Positions 12,339 through 25,110 are shown, counted from the stretch's first letter. The stretch: 64,000 nt of DNA from Dendrobium chrysotoxum (GCA_019925795.1 CM034305.1:94958433-95022432); one strand, 5' to 3'. Made by a program: numbers and translations. The notes: generated from the letters alone by a model not told the origin.

Positions 12339-13377
12339 TGTAATAACCCAAAAATACAAAATGTGTTAAAAATTGAATTTTTATTTGAACTAGAGCGCTA
12401 TGGTGTTATGTTTGAGAGCCCAGCAGCGCCAGAAACTATCATTATGGTATTTGACACCCTATTTTATAGTAATTCTAGATTTTATATGTAGCACTACGGC
12501 ACTGGGTCTAAGCGCTGTGGTGCTAGGCCATTAACAACATTTTTTATATATTAAAATTATAAAATCCCTATGCACTCACCCTTTCCCTTCACTCTACTCA
12601 TGCTTTCTGAGGAAGGAAATAAAAGGGAGAGGGAGGAGAGAGAAAGTTATTCGGGGCAGTTTTCATTCTCTAGTCATAACAACTAACCCAAATCTCATTT
12701 TAGCTTTCAGTGATTTTGAGGTTGATATATTCTTTTCTCTTAAATTAATAAAAATATATTTTCTCCTAATTTATCGTGCTATTACTATGTAACTTTTTGT
12801 ATATGATAGATATAAATATTATAGATATTTTTATTGTAATACTATTAAATTTCATCAGGTGAAATAGAAGTCATAATTTTTTGAAGTTACAGTATATGAT
12901 ACATATTTTCTTATCTTTTCTATATTTAACCATTTTATTGCATTTCATACATGATATTATCTTATACAATTATAATGATATGATTAATATGAAATAAGTG
13001 AGATATTTGCATAAGCAAGGAAGGATGACTGTTAAAACTATAATATGGGTTGAATGTTAAAATATAATATCCTATGCATGAGGGTGGGCTGATGTGTTTT
13101 CTTTTAAAGAAGATTTGTGGTGTTATCCAAGTTGTAGCCTATAATAGATGACTAATTTCATTGACGGGTAGAGAGTGATGACTCTTAATAATTATTGAAA
13201 GTTATCTGAATAATAATGATAAAAGATGAAAGATAATGTTAATGATATAGTGAATACAGATGAAAGGATGAAAATATCATATTAAAGCTCGATGTTTAAC
13301 CTTGATAAACTTATATTGAATCATATATTAATGTGTACATACATTGCTAGAAATTGATAAATGGCATTGATGGATAG
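12339..13377 (+). repeat. Truncated Ty3/gypsy LTR
   Basis: It begins TGTAATAACCC, the same LTR start word as the element at 13378, and carries the 'agcgctgtggtgctaggcc' block shared in reverse orientation with the LTR at 8921-10668. It is cut off at 13378 where the next LTR begins, consistent with a later insertion into it. Confidence 0.6.
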
Positions 13378-14861
13378 TGTAATAACCCAGTCAAATAATT
13401 TTTTTAGAAGTCATTATAAGTCAAAATCACAAATCATCTTCGATAAAATATAGATATTATAGTGGTTTAATTACACTAATTTTTTTATAAATTTTGGGCA
13501 TTTGTGTAAATTCTTAAGAAATTGATACATGTCGATATAAGTGGAGATTTTAGAACCGTTAGGTGTATGTTTTGTAAATCGATTTCACTAAAATTTTTTA
13601 AATTAAATTAATTATTTTATGAATATTTTTTTATAATTTTTAAAGTCTTAAAAGGATTTATATGAATTTTATACTAAAAAATAATTAAATTATATAAATA
13701 TATTATTATTTTATTATCAAATATCATAATCCACTTACACTAATTTATATAAATTATTTCCTTCTTCCCAAATTTGGATAACAGATAGCTATTAAGGGAA
13801 ATTAGAGAGAAAATAAATGAGAGAGAAAAGAGAACTTGAGATTTGGAGATCGTAGATCGATTTTTGCCACTCAGTCCTATTGGGAAATTTGCTCGTCTTA
13901 TTATAAGGAACCATTATCTTATTTTTTATTTCAATAATTTGATAGTTTTGAGATTTTTTCGATCAAATTTATATTTTTGTTATAAAAAAATGAAGATAAT
14001 TTTGTGTTGGTAAAACTTTCATCGCGTAACTTTTTATATGTTATACGAATTGAGATTATGAATGTTTTAAGAATTTATTTGAGATTTTTGCAGGGTAATC
14101 TTAAAAAAATAATAATTTTAAGTAATTTAAAATTTTATTTTGACATATAAAAATAGTGATTTAGTTTAATTGAAGCTTTAGAATGTTGTTATATATAATT
14201 TTTGATAATTTGATTTATTTCTAAAATGTGAATTTCTACTCAGTAGGGTATTCTGTTGCCTACAATTAAGATACCACTTTATGAATTAAGCTCAATTATG
14301 CTTTGTTTACTACAATGCATTGAAATGAATGTGGATATATGATTGAGTAATAATTGGTCGTTATTACTATTATAATATTATGATAGTAATGTGTATGTGT
14401 AAAAGACAAGTAAAGACTGGTCCTATTGGTTGGAGATTAGAGATTAATTGACTTGTATAGGATAGTGGGTCGACGAGCTTTCTATTAAATATTATGGTTG
14501 AGTGTTATCCTTCACTGATATAATGATATAATAATTGAAAGTTGTAAGGAGTTATTATCGTGCTAACAGGCAATTAAAGAGTGATGACTCTGTTTACTGA
14601 GCCAACAGTTAACAACTATCGATTATTGATTACGTAAAAAAATATCAATAAGTTAGGACTCATACTTATTTAGTGTGACTACTAAAATTCATGTTATTGA
14701 GGTATTATTTCTATTATTATATGAATTTATTATTACTACATAGATTTATTATTACTATAATATTTTACTACTCCTGCCACCAATTTTACTATTATCGATA
14801 TGAACATCGATCCTATTTAATATGACTACTAATTCACTATACTGATACTGAGCATGTGACA
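13378..14861 (+). repeat. 5' LTR of the gag-only gypsy element
   Basis: It starts TGTAATAACCCAG and runs to 'gagcatgtgaca', directly before the PBS-like word. Related LTR copies (reverse complement of 17466-18190, and 28266-30054) continue for several hundred more bases after the equivalent point, so this copy probably lost its 3' part. Confidence 0.65.
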
Positions 14862-15179
14862 ATTAGTATCAGAGCATACTTATTGGAAGAATTAAATTAC
14901 CATGAGTTGTAGGAATTGATAATGAGTTAGGTGGATTAGGTGGATTAAGATGCATTATTTTGTATATATAATTGATTACATATGTGAATAATTTAGATCA
15001 AATAGAATTATACAAAAGTGAACAGGTGAAATGGGCCTACCAAAGAAATATGTACCAAATAAGTAACATAGTGCAACTCTAGCATCGTCAAACACTATTA
15101 TGCAGCTAGCTAGTGTTCTAGTACATGTAATGTGTGATACTCAAAGTAAGCCATTAGGGAGCAAGGAACAAGAGGGGGA

Positions 15180-16110
15180 TAAGCATTTGTAGGTATTTCA
15201 TAAGCTAAAGCCCCCAATATTCAATGGAGCTATAGAATCACAAGATGTAAAAAATTGGTTTTCAAGGATAGAGAAGATTTTTGACAACATGTAGTGCCCA
15301 AAGGGACAAAAGGTTTCCCTAGTTGTATTTTTATTTGAAGGAGAGGCCAAACGATGGTGGGTTGAACAACAAAGAGAGAAATTTCAAGGGAATATAAATG
15401 CTGAGATCACTTGGGATCAGTTCATTACAGTATTTAGAATGCAGTTTGTATATTTGTCACCCCGGCGATAAATACAGAAAGCTTTTATCAAGTTGGAGTA
15501 GGGATACAAGACATTGATATAATTTGAGGTTAATTTTGCTGCTCTTGTTAGGTATGCTCCTCACTTGATCCTCACTATTAAAGAAAAGTGCTATAGGTTT
15601 CTATAATGGTTGAATAGAGAGCTGAGACATATATTAGTGCCTTTACAGATTCAGGAATTTCTTGAGTGGTGGAGTGAGCCATATTGATTTGGTAGTATTG
15701 ATATACAAGCATGATGAGAGCTCTAGGTACGATGTCAGCAGGAGAGGAATAGAGATGAAGTAAGCAAGGATAAAGATAGTATTGGTAATAAGAAAAGCAA
15801 ATATAGTGATTTGAGGGGTTCAAGATTGATAACATCTATTAGAAGCTACATTGCATGTATTCATTGTGGAAAGAGGCATGGAGACCAGTGGTATCTTCTA
15901 ATAGGGTAATATTTTTGATACAACCAACCAAGGCACAAGGCAGTGGATTGTCCATAGAGGGGAAGAACGAATTTAAGAGTAGGACAGTTTAGATAAAGTG
16001 AAGGATAGAGGATTGTAGAGTCAAGAGTATATAGTGAAAGATTAACCAATATGACAAATGATAGAGTTATCAGTGGAATTTAGAGGGAGAATGTTGCACC
16101 ACGATCGATT
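15180..16110 (+). pseudogene. Decayed gypsy gag
   Basis: Plus-strand translation shows 'KLKPPIFNGAIESQDVKNW' and 'GEAKRWWVEQQREKFQG', typical of gypsy Gag. About 15855-15960 encodes a broken zinc-knuckle region (CIHCGKRHGD, then QPRHKAVDCP). Several in-frame stops interrupt it. It would encode the capsid/nucleocapsid of a virus-like particle if intact. Confidence 0.7.
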
Positions 16111-16383
16111 ACACCTACTCTAGTAATGTCATGTATGTATAACTTATAGTATTTAGAAGATAGACAACCTGAGAATTTTGTTGGTAAGAAGTTTATTTTA
16201 AATGGTTGCATAACATAACATATCATGTATAATTAAATGACATGTAATATAATGAACAAGATGACTATATGATTTTTGACAAGTTTTAATTTGAGTTTTG
16301 ATCATATGGATTTGGTTTATATTAATTTGTATTCAAATACTTAAGAAAAATGTCAGGATGATATTTTTTTAAGGTGAGTAGAT

Positions 16384-18594
16384 TGTAACAATCATGCAAA
16401 TAATTTTTTTATTATAAGTTCAAATCACAAACCATCTTTATCATAACATAGATATTATAATGATTTAATTAAGCTAATTTTCCATAATTTTTAGGCATTT
16501 GTGTAAATTCTTAAGAAATTGACACCTGCTAGTACAAGTAAGGATTTTGGGATTGTCATGTGTTCGTTTTACAAATCAATTTCACCAGAATTTTTTAAAT
16601 AAAATGGGCAATCTTATGGATATTTTTTTATAATTTTTGAAGTCTCAAAAGAATATATATAAATTTTATACTATAAATTGATTAAATTATATAATTATAT
16701 AATTATATAATTATTATTTCATTTTCAAATATTATAATCCACTTATACTAATTTACATAAGCTATTTTCTTCTTCCCAAATTAGCATAACAAAGAGCTGT
16801 CAAGGGAAATTAGAGAAAAAAATAGAGGAAAGAGAAAAGAACTTTCAGTCAATCCTGTTGGGATATTTGCTCGTCTTATTGTAAGGAATCATTATCCTAT
16901 TTTTTATTTTAATGATATGATATTTTTAATATTTTTTGATCAAATTTATATTTTTATTATAAAAAAATGAGGATAATTTTGTATTGATAAAACTTTCACC
17001 ACATAGCTTTTTATATGTTATAGAGATTAAGATTATAAATATTTTGAGTATTCATTTGAGTTTTTTTATCGGGTGATTTAGAAAACTAGTGATTTTTACT
17101 AACTAAAAATTTTATTTTGATATATAAAAATAGTGCTTTAGTTTAATTAAAGCTTCAGAATGTTGTTATATATGATATGTAGTAATTTGGTTAATTTCTA
17201 AAAATATGAATAGCTGCTTTACAAAATTTTCTGTTGTCTATCATTAAGATATTTTGACACTTTTTGAATTAAGCCTAATTATACTTTTTTTACTGTAATG
17301 CATTAGAAATGAATGTAGATATATAATTGAGTAATAACTTGCAGCTATTATTATTATAGTACTGTAATAATATTGTGTGTGTGTGTAAAAAATAAGTAAA
17401 GACTAGTTGATCCATTGGTTGGAGATTGATTGACCTATACAGGATGGTGGACCAACGGGCTTTCCTTTAAATCAACATATATACAAGACTATAAATATAT
17501 CGATAATAAGTAATAGTAATCAATATTCATATCAGCAGGACAATAAAAGCAATAGAATAATAAATTCTTATAATGAAAATTAACTTATTGGTACTGAAAT
17601 CATGCGTGAGTCTATAGATGAATCATAAGTATATATGTGTCAATATCAATGTCATTAGTCTTATCCATCTTATCTATTATATAATCAATATAAGTATCAA
17701 TTCATATGTTATCATATTTGTCACATGCTTAATATCAATACAATAAATCAGTAATAGTATCAAATAGAATCAAGCCCGTATTAGTCACAGTAAAATTAGT
17801 GGCAGGAGAAGTAAAATAATATATCAATAATAAATATATGTAATAATAATAAATCTGTATAGTAGTAAGAATAATGTCTCAATAATATATATTTAAGTAA
17901 TCACACTAAAGAAATAAAAAGTCCAGCTTATTAGTGTTTTTTTAGTAATCAATAATTGGTAGTTAGTATCTGTTGACTTAGTAAACAGAGTCATCACTCC
18001 TTATCCATTGATACAGTAATTACTTCTTATAACTCCCAATCATTATACAATTGTATTGTTGTATTACTTATTAGTAAAGGAAACACCTAATTATAGTATT
18101 TAAAGGAAATCCCATCGGGCCACCATCTTGTATAAGTCAATCAATCTCCAACTAACGAATCAACTAATCTTTGCTTATCTTTTATTGATTGAGATGAACA
18201 TGCATATTGATTCTTAAGTCTTGCGTTGAAAGCTTTTGTGAATTTGAGTTACTGCTAGACTTTTTAGCTCATTATGTGAATTTTAATAATTTTATATCAG
18301 GGAATGGGGTTAGGACCAGATAGAGTGAGATTGTCAGAGATCTTCTATTTTTTTATTTGTATTTTTTTCTTTTATTCTTTTATAGTTATAAGTTTTAATA
18401 GAGTAATGCTTGTATTGGTCTCCTGACTATTGTAAATGTAAATTTTGGTGAATGAATATAATAAAATCTTTTGATCTACATGATCTTAGTTGTTCATGTT
18501 GGATTAATTTATTAATGATTTATAAAAATTTTGATAAATAATTAAAAAAAAATAAAATAGACAATTCTTTCAAATTTGATTCTGAGGTGTAACA
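16384..18594 (+). repeat. Rearranged 3' LTR containing an inverted block
   Basis: 16384-17465 matches the start of the 5' LTR. 17466-18190 reads as LTR sequence in the opposite orientation: its complement contains 'gatgactctgtttactaag' and 'aagcatgtgaca', as at 14587 and 14850. After 18190 the plus orientation resumes with 'actttttagctcattatgtg' and 'gagattgtcagaga', matching 29700-29790, and ends GAGGTGTAACA. About 80 bp around 'aagtaaagactag...cctttaaat' is present twice as an inverted repeat (17387-17465 and about 18110-18190). Confidence 0.7.
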
Positions 18595-19449
18595 TAGACC
18601 TTATTGGCTATCATATCATTCTAATGAATAAAGTAACAGCTAGAGAAAAAGACTGTAAAATTGAAGGCAACTGCAGTAAATTGAAGAAATGCTTAAAAAT
18701 AAATTAATGGCTGGCTCCATAATCAAATAAAACTTGACATTGCTGATTATTTTGAAAAGTTAATACTTTATACTTATGATGAAATATATAGAAAAGAAAA
18801 TCCAGTTAAAAGTATGTTAAAAAATACGAATATATTGTACAAGTATTATTAAGAAGCAATATCATGATCATATTTATTAAGGTATTCACTTCATATTTTT
18901 TAACCCTTATTGTTAATATAAACAAGATAATTATTATCATAAGTATGAATTCATGCAAAATTTGATTGAACTAATTAGAAATTATGATATATACAATAAA
19001 CTTAAATTTAATATTATTTTTGTCAGATTTTATTGGAATAATCTAGAAATCTATGGAAATCTAATTGCTTTTATTGTACCCAAAAGAAATACAACCTGAT
19101 AATTTATGATATTTCATTGGTTTTTTTGAAATATATCAATACTTGATAATGCAAATGAATGGATGATGACATTTCATTATAAAATAGATTATGATATTTC
19201 ATCATAAAGCTTCAAATTTGTAAAAGTTGATTATTCATAATTATTGCGGGCTAAAATATACGCAGTGATAGAGTTTAGAAATTTTTGTCTTAGCCTTTTA
19301 TGGATATGCAACAAACAAACAGAAGATGAAACAACACCAGGATTTTTATGTGAAAAATCTTGAAAAAGGGAAAAAATACGGGGCCACGTCCAGCTGAAAA
19401 AGATTCCACTAGTGCTTGTATTTATTACAACTAACTGACTCGTTCCCAA
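18595..19449. other. AT-rich interval, no gene
   Basis: No gene was recognised. The last 200 bp contain a 'ccacgtccagctgaaaaaga' stretch that looks like part of another decayed LTR, but it cannot be assigned. Confidence 0.35.
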
Positions 19450-20294
19450 AACTGAGGATGATCAGTTTATAATAGTCAATTGTCGGGTTGAAATCCAGTT
19501 ATAAATGGAGATCGGAAATCCAGCGATGTTTGGTGGTCGGGCGGAAATCCGGCTTCAATCGACTGTCAGGCAGAACTTCGGCGTTAGTCGACGGTCGGGC
19601 AGAACTTCAGCATTAGTTGGCGATCGGCAGAACTTTGGCATTAGTTGACGATCGGCAGAACTTCAGCGTCTGTTGGCGATCGGCAAAACTTCGACGTCAG
19701 TTGGCCGCCAGGTGGAAGTTCGGCGGTGGTCGAGGAGGAGTCTAGTGGCTTTCTTCCTTCTCTTCTCGCTTCCTCGCTTTCTTCTCTTATTTTCCTCCTT
19801 CGATCCCCCCTCATGAGAAATGAGGGGTCTATTTATAGTTTTCAGAGAGTGGCATGATCAGTAAATAAGAGGAAGATCAAGAGTAAATTGAGAGTGGTTT
19901 GAATGGACGGCCGATGTTGAACCCCTTGATTATGGACATTTTATTTGGTATTTGGATGTCTTAATGATATCAAAATTCGACAATCTTGAGCTTGTTGGAT
20001 TCGTCTCGTCGAACCGCTCGATTCAATTATAAACATGTCACGTTTGGAGACCGTTTGAGAATTCAAATTATGGTTTGAACCTTCCAAATGCGCTTCGGGT
20101 CTTTGTTTTGGACTCATTTGGGCTCGGATTGAGTTGAATTTGGTCTCGTTGGGTTCGTATTTCCGAGACGTTCAGTTCGACTATAAGTTTGATGAAATCG
20201 GAGTTCAGATGGTCTCTGATTTAATTTTTGAAGCTTTTAACTTGATTTTGCATCGAGATTCGTGTCCGATCAAGATAACCCTTTGATGATATAT
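19450..20294 (-). repeat. Inverted LTR fragment related to the 20621-28169 element
   Basis: Its reverse complement follows the first part of the LTR at 20621: 'cacgaatctc', 'gcaaaatcaagtt', 'gatatcattaagacat', 'ctataaatagacccc' and then pyrimidine-rich 'ccgacc'-type repeats. It is divergent and lies head-to-head with the intact element, separated by a (TA)n tract. It contains the same putative TATA box of the LTR promoter (minus strand, about 19828-19836). Confidence 0.75.
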
Positions 20295-20426
20295 AAAAAA
20301 TATTAAGCAAACTTCTTTTTCTTTTAGAAACAACGTGATGTAAACTGAAGTATTTTTATGAGATTTATTCAAAGAGTAGAAATCATTTGAAATATCAACG
20401 CATGTTTAATAAAATCTTAATTTGAA

Positions 20427-20428
<2 letters not shown>

Positions 20429-20498
<70 letters not shown>
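20429..20498. repeat. (TA)n microsatellite, about 70 bp
   Basis: An uninterrupted AT/TA alternation directly upstream of the intact LTR element. Confidence 0.97.
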
Positions 20499-20500
<2 letters not shown>

Positions 20501-20620
20501 TGTTTAATAAATTATTAGAATAAATTTTATTATTTTAGCTATGATGATAATTCATAATCTTATCATAATCCTAAAATCACATATTTACTTTGTCGATTAA
20601 TTTTTTTAGGTAAAGGTTAT

Positions 20621-22952
20621 TGATATATCATCAAAAAATTATCTTGATCGAGCACGAATCTCAAGGCAAAATCAAGTTGGGAACTTTCAAAAATTAAGCA
20701 TGGGATCATCTGAACTCCGATGTTAGCAAACTTACAGTCAAACTGAACGTCTCAAAAAGACAAACCCAACGACACCAAAATCAATCCAATATGAGCCCAA
20801 ATGAGCCCAAATCAAGAGTCCAAGGCATATTTGGAAGGTTCAAAGCATACTATGGATTACCAAACAAATTCTAAACATAACATGCTTATAGTCGAATCAA
20901 GCGGCTTGATGAGACGAATCCAACGAGCCCAAGATCACCAAATTCTGATATCATTAAGACATCTAAATGTCCAATAAACAACCCATGATCAAAGGAATCA
21001 ATATCGACCGTCCATTCAAACCACTCCCATCTTGACCTTGATCCTTCCCATATTTACAAGCCATGCCACTCTCAAAAAACTATAAATAGGCCCCCATTCT
21101 TCACATAGCGAGGAGGAAGAAGAAAGAAGAGAATGGAAGAATTTGGGAGCTGACTTGCTGCCGACCACCGCCAGACTTCTGTTGACCACCGTCGGAGTTC
21201 TTCACGACCATCGCTGGTTTGTCGATCATTATCAGACTTCTGTCTGTTCGTCGACCACCGTCGGACTTCTGTTAACCACCATCGGAGTTCTTCTCGACCA
21301 CTGCCAAACTTTTGCCTGTTTGTCGATCATCGCCGGACTTCCGCCAGTCAGCCGACCATCGCCAGACTTCCGCCCGTCCACCGACAACCACTGGAGTTCT
21401 TCCCGACCAACGTCGGACTTCCGACCATCCACCGACCATCGCCGGAGTTCTTCTCGGCCACCGCCAGACTCCACCGACCACCATCGGACTTTCGCCCGTC
21501 TATCGATCACTGTCGGACTTCCGCCAGTCCACCAATCATCACCAGACTTCCGCCTGTTCGCCGACAACCATTGGAGTTCTTCATAACTATCGCCGGACTT
21601 CTGCCCATCTGCCGACCATTGATGGATTTTTGCCAGTCTGTCGACCACAGTCGGACTTCTACTTGTCTACCGACCACCGTCGCCGATTATGGTTCTTTCA
21701 ACTTACATCACTGACTAAGGTCCTCCCAACCTCTATCGCCCGCCGATTACAGTCCTTTTGACCACCGTCTCCGACTATCGACCTTTCAAATATTGTGCTG
21801 ACCATGGTCCTTCCGATCTTAGTTGCTCGCTAACTAGGGTCTTACTGACCTCCGTCGTCCTCTGACTACTGTCTTGCCTACCACTATCACCGATTATAGT
21901 CCTTCTGACCTTCGTCGCCAACTATGATCCGACCTCTATCGCCCGCCGACTAAGGACTTTCCAACCACCATTGCCGACTATGGTCCTTCCGATCACCGTC
22001 ACTGACTACGATCCTTCTGACTATCATTACCGACTACGGTCCTTCCGATCTCTCTTGCCCACTGACTCGGGTCTTACTGACCTCGTCATCTGCCAACTAC
22101 AGTTTTGCCGACCATTGTCATCGATTATAGTTTTTCCGACCTCCGTAGCCAACTACGGTCCTGCCAACCTCTATCGCCCACCTACTACGGTCCTTCCAAC
22201 CACCATCGCCGACTACGGTCCTTCCGACCACCATCGTCGACTATGGTCTTTCTGACCACCATCGCTAACTACGGTCCTTCCGACCACCGTCGCTGACTAT
22301 GGTCCTTCCGACCACCGTCGCTGACTACGTTCCTTTCGACCTCATTCGCCTGTTGACTACGGTCTTACTAACCTCCATCATCTATCGACTATAGCCTTTC
22401 TAATAACCCTCACCAACTACAGTCCTTCTGACCTTCGTCGCCCAACTACGGTCCTCCTGACCTCCATCGCCCGCCGACTACGGTCCTTCCGACCACCATC
22501 GCCCAACTACGGTCCTCTCAATCTCCGTCGCCAGCCAACTACGATCCTTCCGACCACCATCGCCCAACTACGATCCTTCCGACCACCGTCATTCATTTAC
22601 GGTTCTTCCAACATGCATCGTTCGCCGACTAAATGAACATATCAACACTGATTCTTCCAACTCCCACCATAGAATGCACTCTATATGATGTATATTTGCT
22701 ATATCAAGCCAAAACCTTCCTTCTAAGGAAGGGCCTCATTTGTAATCAATTGCAAACATTAGTGGATTCATTTATGCTGGGCTATGCCCCATGGTTTTTC
22801 TCCTTTTCAGGAGTTTCCACGTAAAAATTATGATGTCTTTTATAAAAGCTATAATCATACTCTCTTATCTGCTTGTGTGCTAGTTCTTTGTATAAAGCTA
22901 GGACGCTAAACTATATCACTCTCTACTACCGTGAATATTTTAGGACACAATA
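20621..22952 (+). repeat. 5' LTR of the non-autonomous element
   Basis: It begins TGATATATCATC and ends near 'ggacacaata'. A putative TATA box 'ctataaatagg' (about 21080-21090) with a purine-rich leader after it marks the likely transcription start. The remaining two thirds (about 21150-22640) is a GC-rich minisatellite. It closely matches the 3' LTR but with many substitutions and some length differences. Confidence 0.9.
21150..22640 (+). repeat. 28-30-bp minisatellite within the 5' LTR
   Basis: Units of the type 'ggtccttccgaccaccgtcg' plus 'ctgactac' recur with an exact 28-bp step in the cleanest part (22273, 22301). The first 500 bp has a diverged version built on 'gccggacttccgcc'. Long open frames on both strands here (Ser/Pro/Arg/Asp-rich) are repeat artefacts. 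Confidence 0.9.
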
Positions 22953-22972
22953 GTTTGGCGTCGTCTATGTGA
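22953..22972 (+). promoter_or_regulatory. Primer binding site of the non-autonomous element
   Basis: 'gtttggcgtcgtctatgtg' directly follows the 5' LTR and is a close variant of the TTGGCGCCGTCTGTGGG site of plant Tat/Athila-type elements. Confidence 0.65.
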
Positions 22973-23317
22973 AAAGATTCCTAGCTAGGGAGGGCAAATT
23001 TATGCAATTTTCTATCGCCCCTCAGGTATCAACTAATGATGTATCAATTTCATTGGAATCATATATAGACTGGGGGATAACCTTGATTGCAATTGTGGCT
23101 AAGAAAATTCTTCCAAATCTTCCAACATTCATGATAATATCTTTGGAAACTATTTTTCATAAAGCTTCTAACAAATGCAAGGATACTTCCAATAAATTGC
23201 AAGCTGTTTACAGTCTTTAACTGGATAAGGTTATAATCTTGACCTCAAAAAGATAGTAATGGTCTAAAGATAGATCATTCTTCACCTTTGATTTGGGATA
23301 CACGTAGCATTTATCCT

Positions 23318-23900
23318 ATCCTGGTTAAGGCATAATCGATCCCAGGGGGATTCGATTTGACCTCTTCCATACAGGTTAACACCATCTAGCAATGTTCTAA
23401 CAAATAATCTCGGATAGGTCATACATCCGTGGTGGATTCTCTCGACCTCTTCCATACAGGTTAATATCATCGAGCAATGCTCTGATAAATAACCTCGGAT
23501 AGGTCATACATCCTTGGTGGATTCTCTTAACCTCTTCCACATAGGTTAATGTCATTGAGCAATACTCTGACAAATAACCTCGGATAGGTCATACATCTTT
23601 GGTGGATTCTCTCGACCTCTTCCACATATGTTAACATCATCAAGCAACGCTCTGACAAATAACTTTAGATAGGTCATACATCCTTGGTGGAATCTCTCGA
23701 CCTCTTTCATACAGGCTAACATCATCGAGTAACGCTCTAACAAATAACCTTGGATAGGTCATACATCCTTGGTAGATTCCCTTGACCTCCTCCACATAGA
23801 TTAACATCAACAAGCAATATTCTGAGAAATAATATTTGATAGCTCAAATATCCTTGGTTAAACATCATTCGTGGATTCCATCGACATCTTCCATATAACA
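23318..23900 (+). repeat. 85-bp tandem repeat, about 6-7 copies
   Basis: The word 'cggataggtcatacatcc' or a close variant recurs at 23411, 23496, 23581, 23666 and 23751, an exact 85-bp period, with degenerate copies on both sides. Because 85 is not a multiple of three, a continuous protein repeat is not expected. Confidence 0.93.
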
Positions 23901-24399
23901 TTTTGAAGCTTCTTTCTCAGCTCCTTCAAAGAAGGGTTGAAAACCGCCAAGCCTCCACTCTATTGACATCGTCAGTGTGTCATTAGATAGTTGTGGTCTA
24001 CACAATGCTTGACCCCCTCCATAAAATTTTTAGTTATCTGTGCCCGTTATCATACATATCTTTTATCTTCAACAAAATGCAACCCGATCATCATCAACAG
24101 CTCTTCGCTTGATCGTTAAAGTCAGCATATCACATAATCACTATTAATAGGCTTTCATCATGCATACTTCCTAACTTCATACATCAAAGGATTGACTTAT
24201 GATCGTTAGATCTCTTTCTAACAACCCATCATCATCAAACCTCTATCCGACCGTCAACACTATTGTTCTTCAAGATATAAATACAAGGGAAAGCTTGGAC
24301 TGGCACAAGAAAATCATACTTTATTCACCATTAATGTCCACCAATATACTCATATGGTAGTAAAGGATCAAATATTTATTGGAATTTTGACAGTCTTAT

Positions 24400-25110
24400 G
24401 AATCCTTCAGGACAGTCTTTAAATGAAGACTGGAGCCACATCAGAGGACCGAGCCTTTATTGAATATTGATGGTCTTCCGACTCCTTCAGGATAGCTTTC
24501 AGATGAAGATTGGAGCCCACATCGGAGGACTGGGCCTTTCCCGAATATTGACGGTCTTGTGACTCCTTTAGGAAAGCCTTCAGATGAAGATTGGAGCCCA
24601 CATCAGAGGATCGGGCCTTTACCGAATATTGACAATCTTGCGACTCCTTCAAGACAACCTTCAGATGAAGACTGGAGCCCACATCGGAGGACTGAGCTTT
24701 TATTGAATATTGACGGTCTTACGACTCCTTCAGGACAGCCTTCAGATGAAGACTGGAGCCCACATTGGAGGACCGAGCCTTTACCAAATATTGACAGTCT
24801 TGTGACTCCTTCAAGTTAGCCTTTAGATGAAGACTAGAGCCCACATCAGAGGATCAGACCTTTACTGAATATTGACGGTCTTACGACTCCTTCAGGACAA
24901 CCTTCAGATGAAGACTAGAGCCCACATCGGAGGACCGAGCCTTTACCGAATATTGACGGTCTTATAACTCCTTCAGGATAGCCTTTAGATGAACATTGGA
25001 GCCCACATCGGAGGACTAGGCCTTTACCGAATATTGACGGTCTTATGACTCCTTTAGGACGGTCTTCAAATGAAGACCGGAGCCCACACTGGAGAATCGA
25101 GCCTTTTCGA
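24400..25110 (+). repeat. 81-bp (27-codon) tandem repeat, 9 copies
   Basis: The unit containing 'tggagcccacatcggagga' starts at 24431, 24511, 24592, 24673, 24754, 24835, 24916, 24997 and 25078, a period of 81 with one 80. The period keeps frame, so copies 3-5 read as an open repeat with the core PSDEDWSPH. Copies 6 and 7 have TGG changed to TAG, which closes the frame. It is probably decayed coding repeat of the element's internal region. Confidence 0.93.

Larger units (their letters stand above)
13378..18594 (+). mobile_element. Non-autonomous or deleted Ty3/gypsy element with gag only
   Basis: The LTR sequence at 13378-14861 is repeated at 16384-17465 ('atagatattata', 'ttgtgtaaattcttaagaaattga', 'tatttttttataattttt'). 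A primer-binding-site-like word 'agtatcagagc' (14865-14875, similar to the initiator Met PBS tggtatcagagc) follows the 5' LTR. A decayed gag lies between the LTRs and no pol was found. The 3' LTR is rearranged by an inverted block at 17466-18190. No clean 5-bp target duplication was found. Confidence 0.7.

Noticed and set aside
21143..22296. Several plus- and minus-strand frames of 60-149 codons rich in Ser, Pro, Arg and Asp (also at 26394-27891)
   Set aside because: Both strands and several frames are open at once because of the 28-30-bp GC-rich LTR minisatellite, so they are not proteins.
23318..25110. Evenly spaced repeats that might suggest a CRISPR array
   Set aside because: Units are contiguous tandem repeats of 85 and 81 bp without unique spacers, inside a plant retrotransposon.
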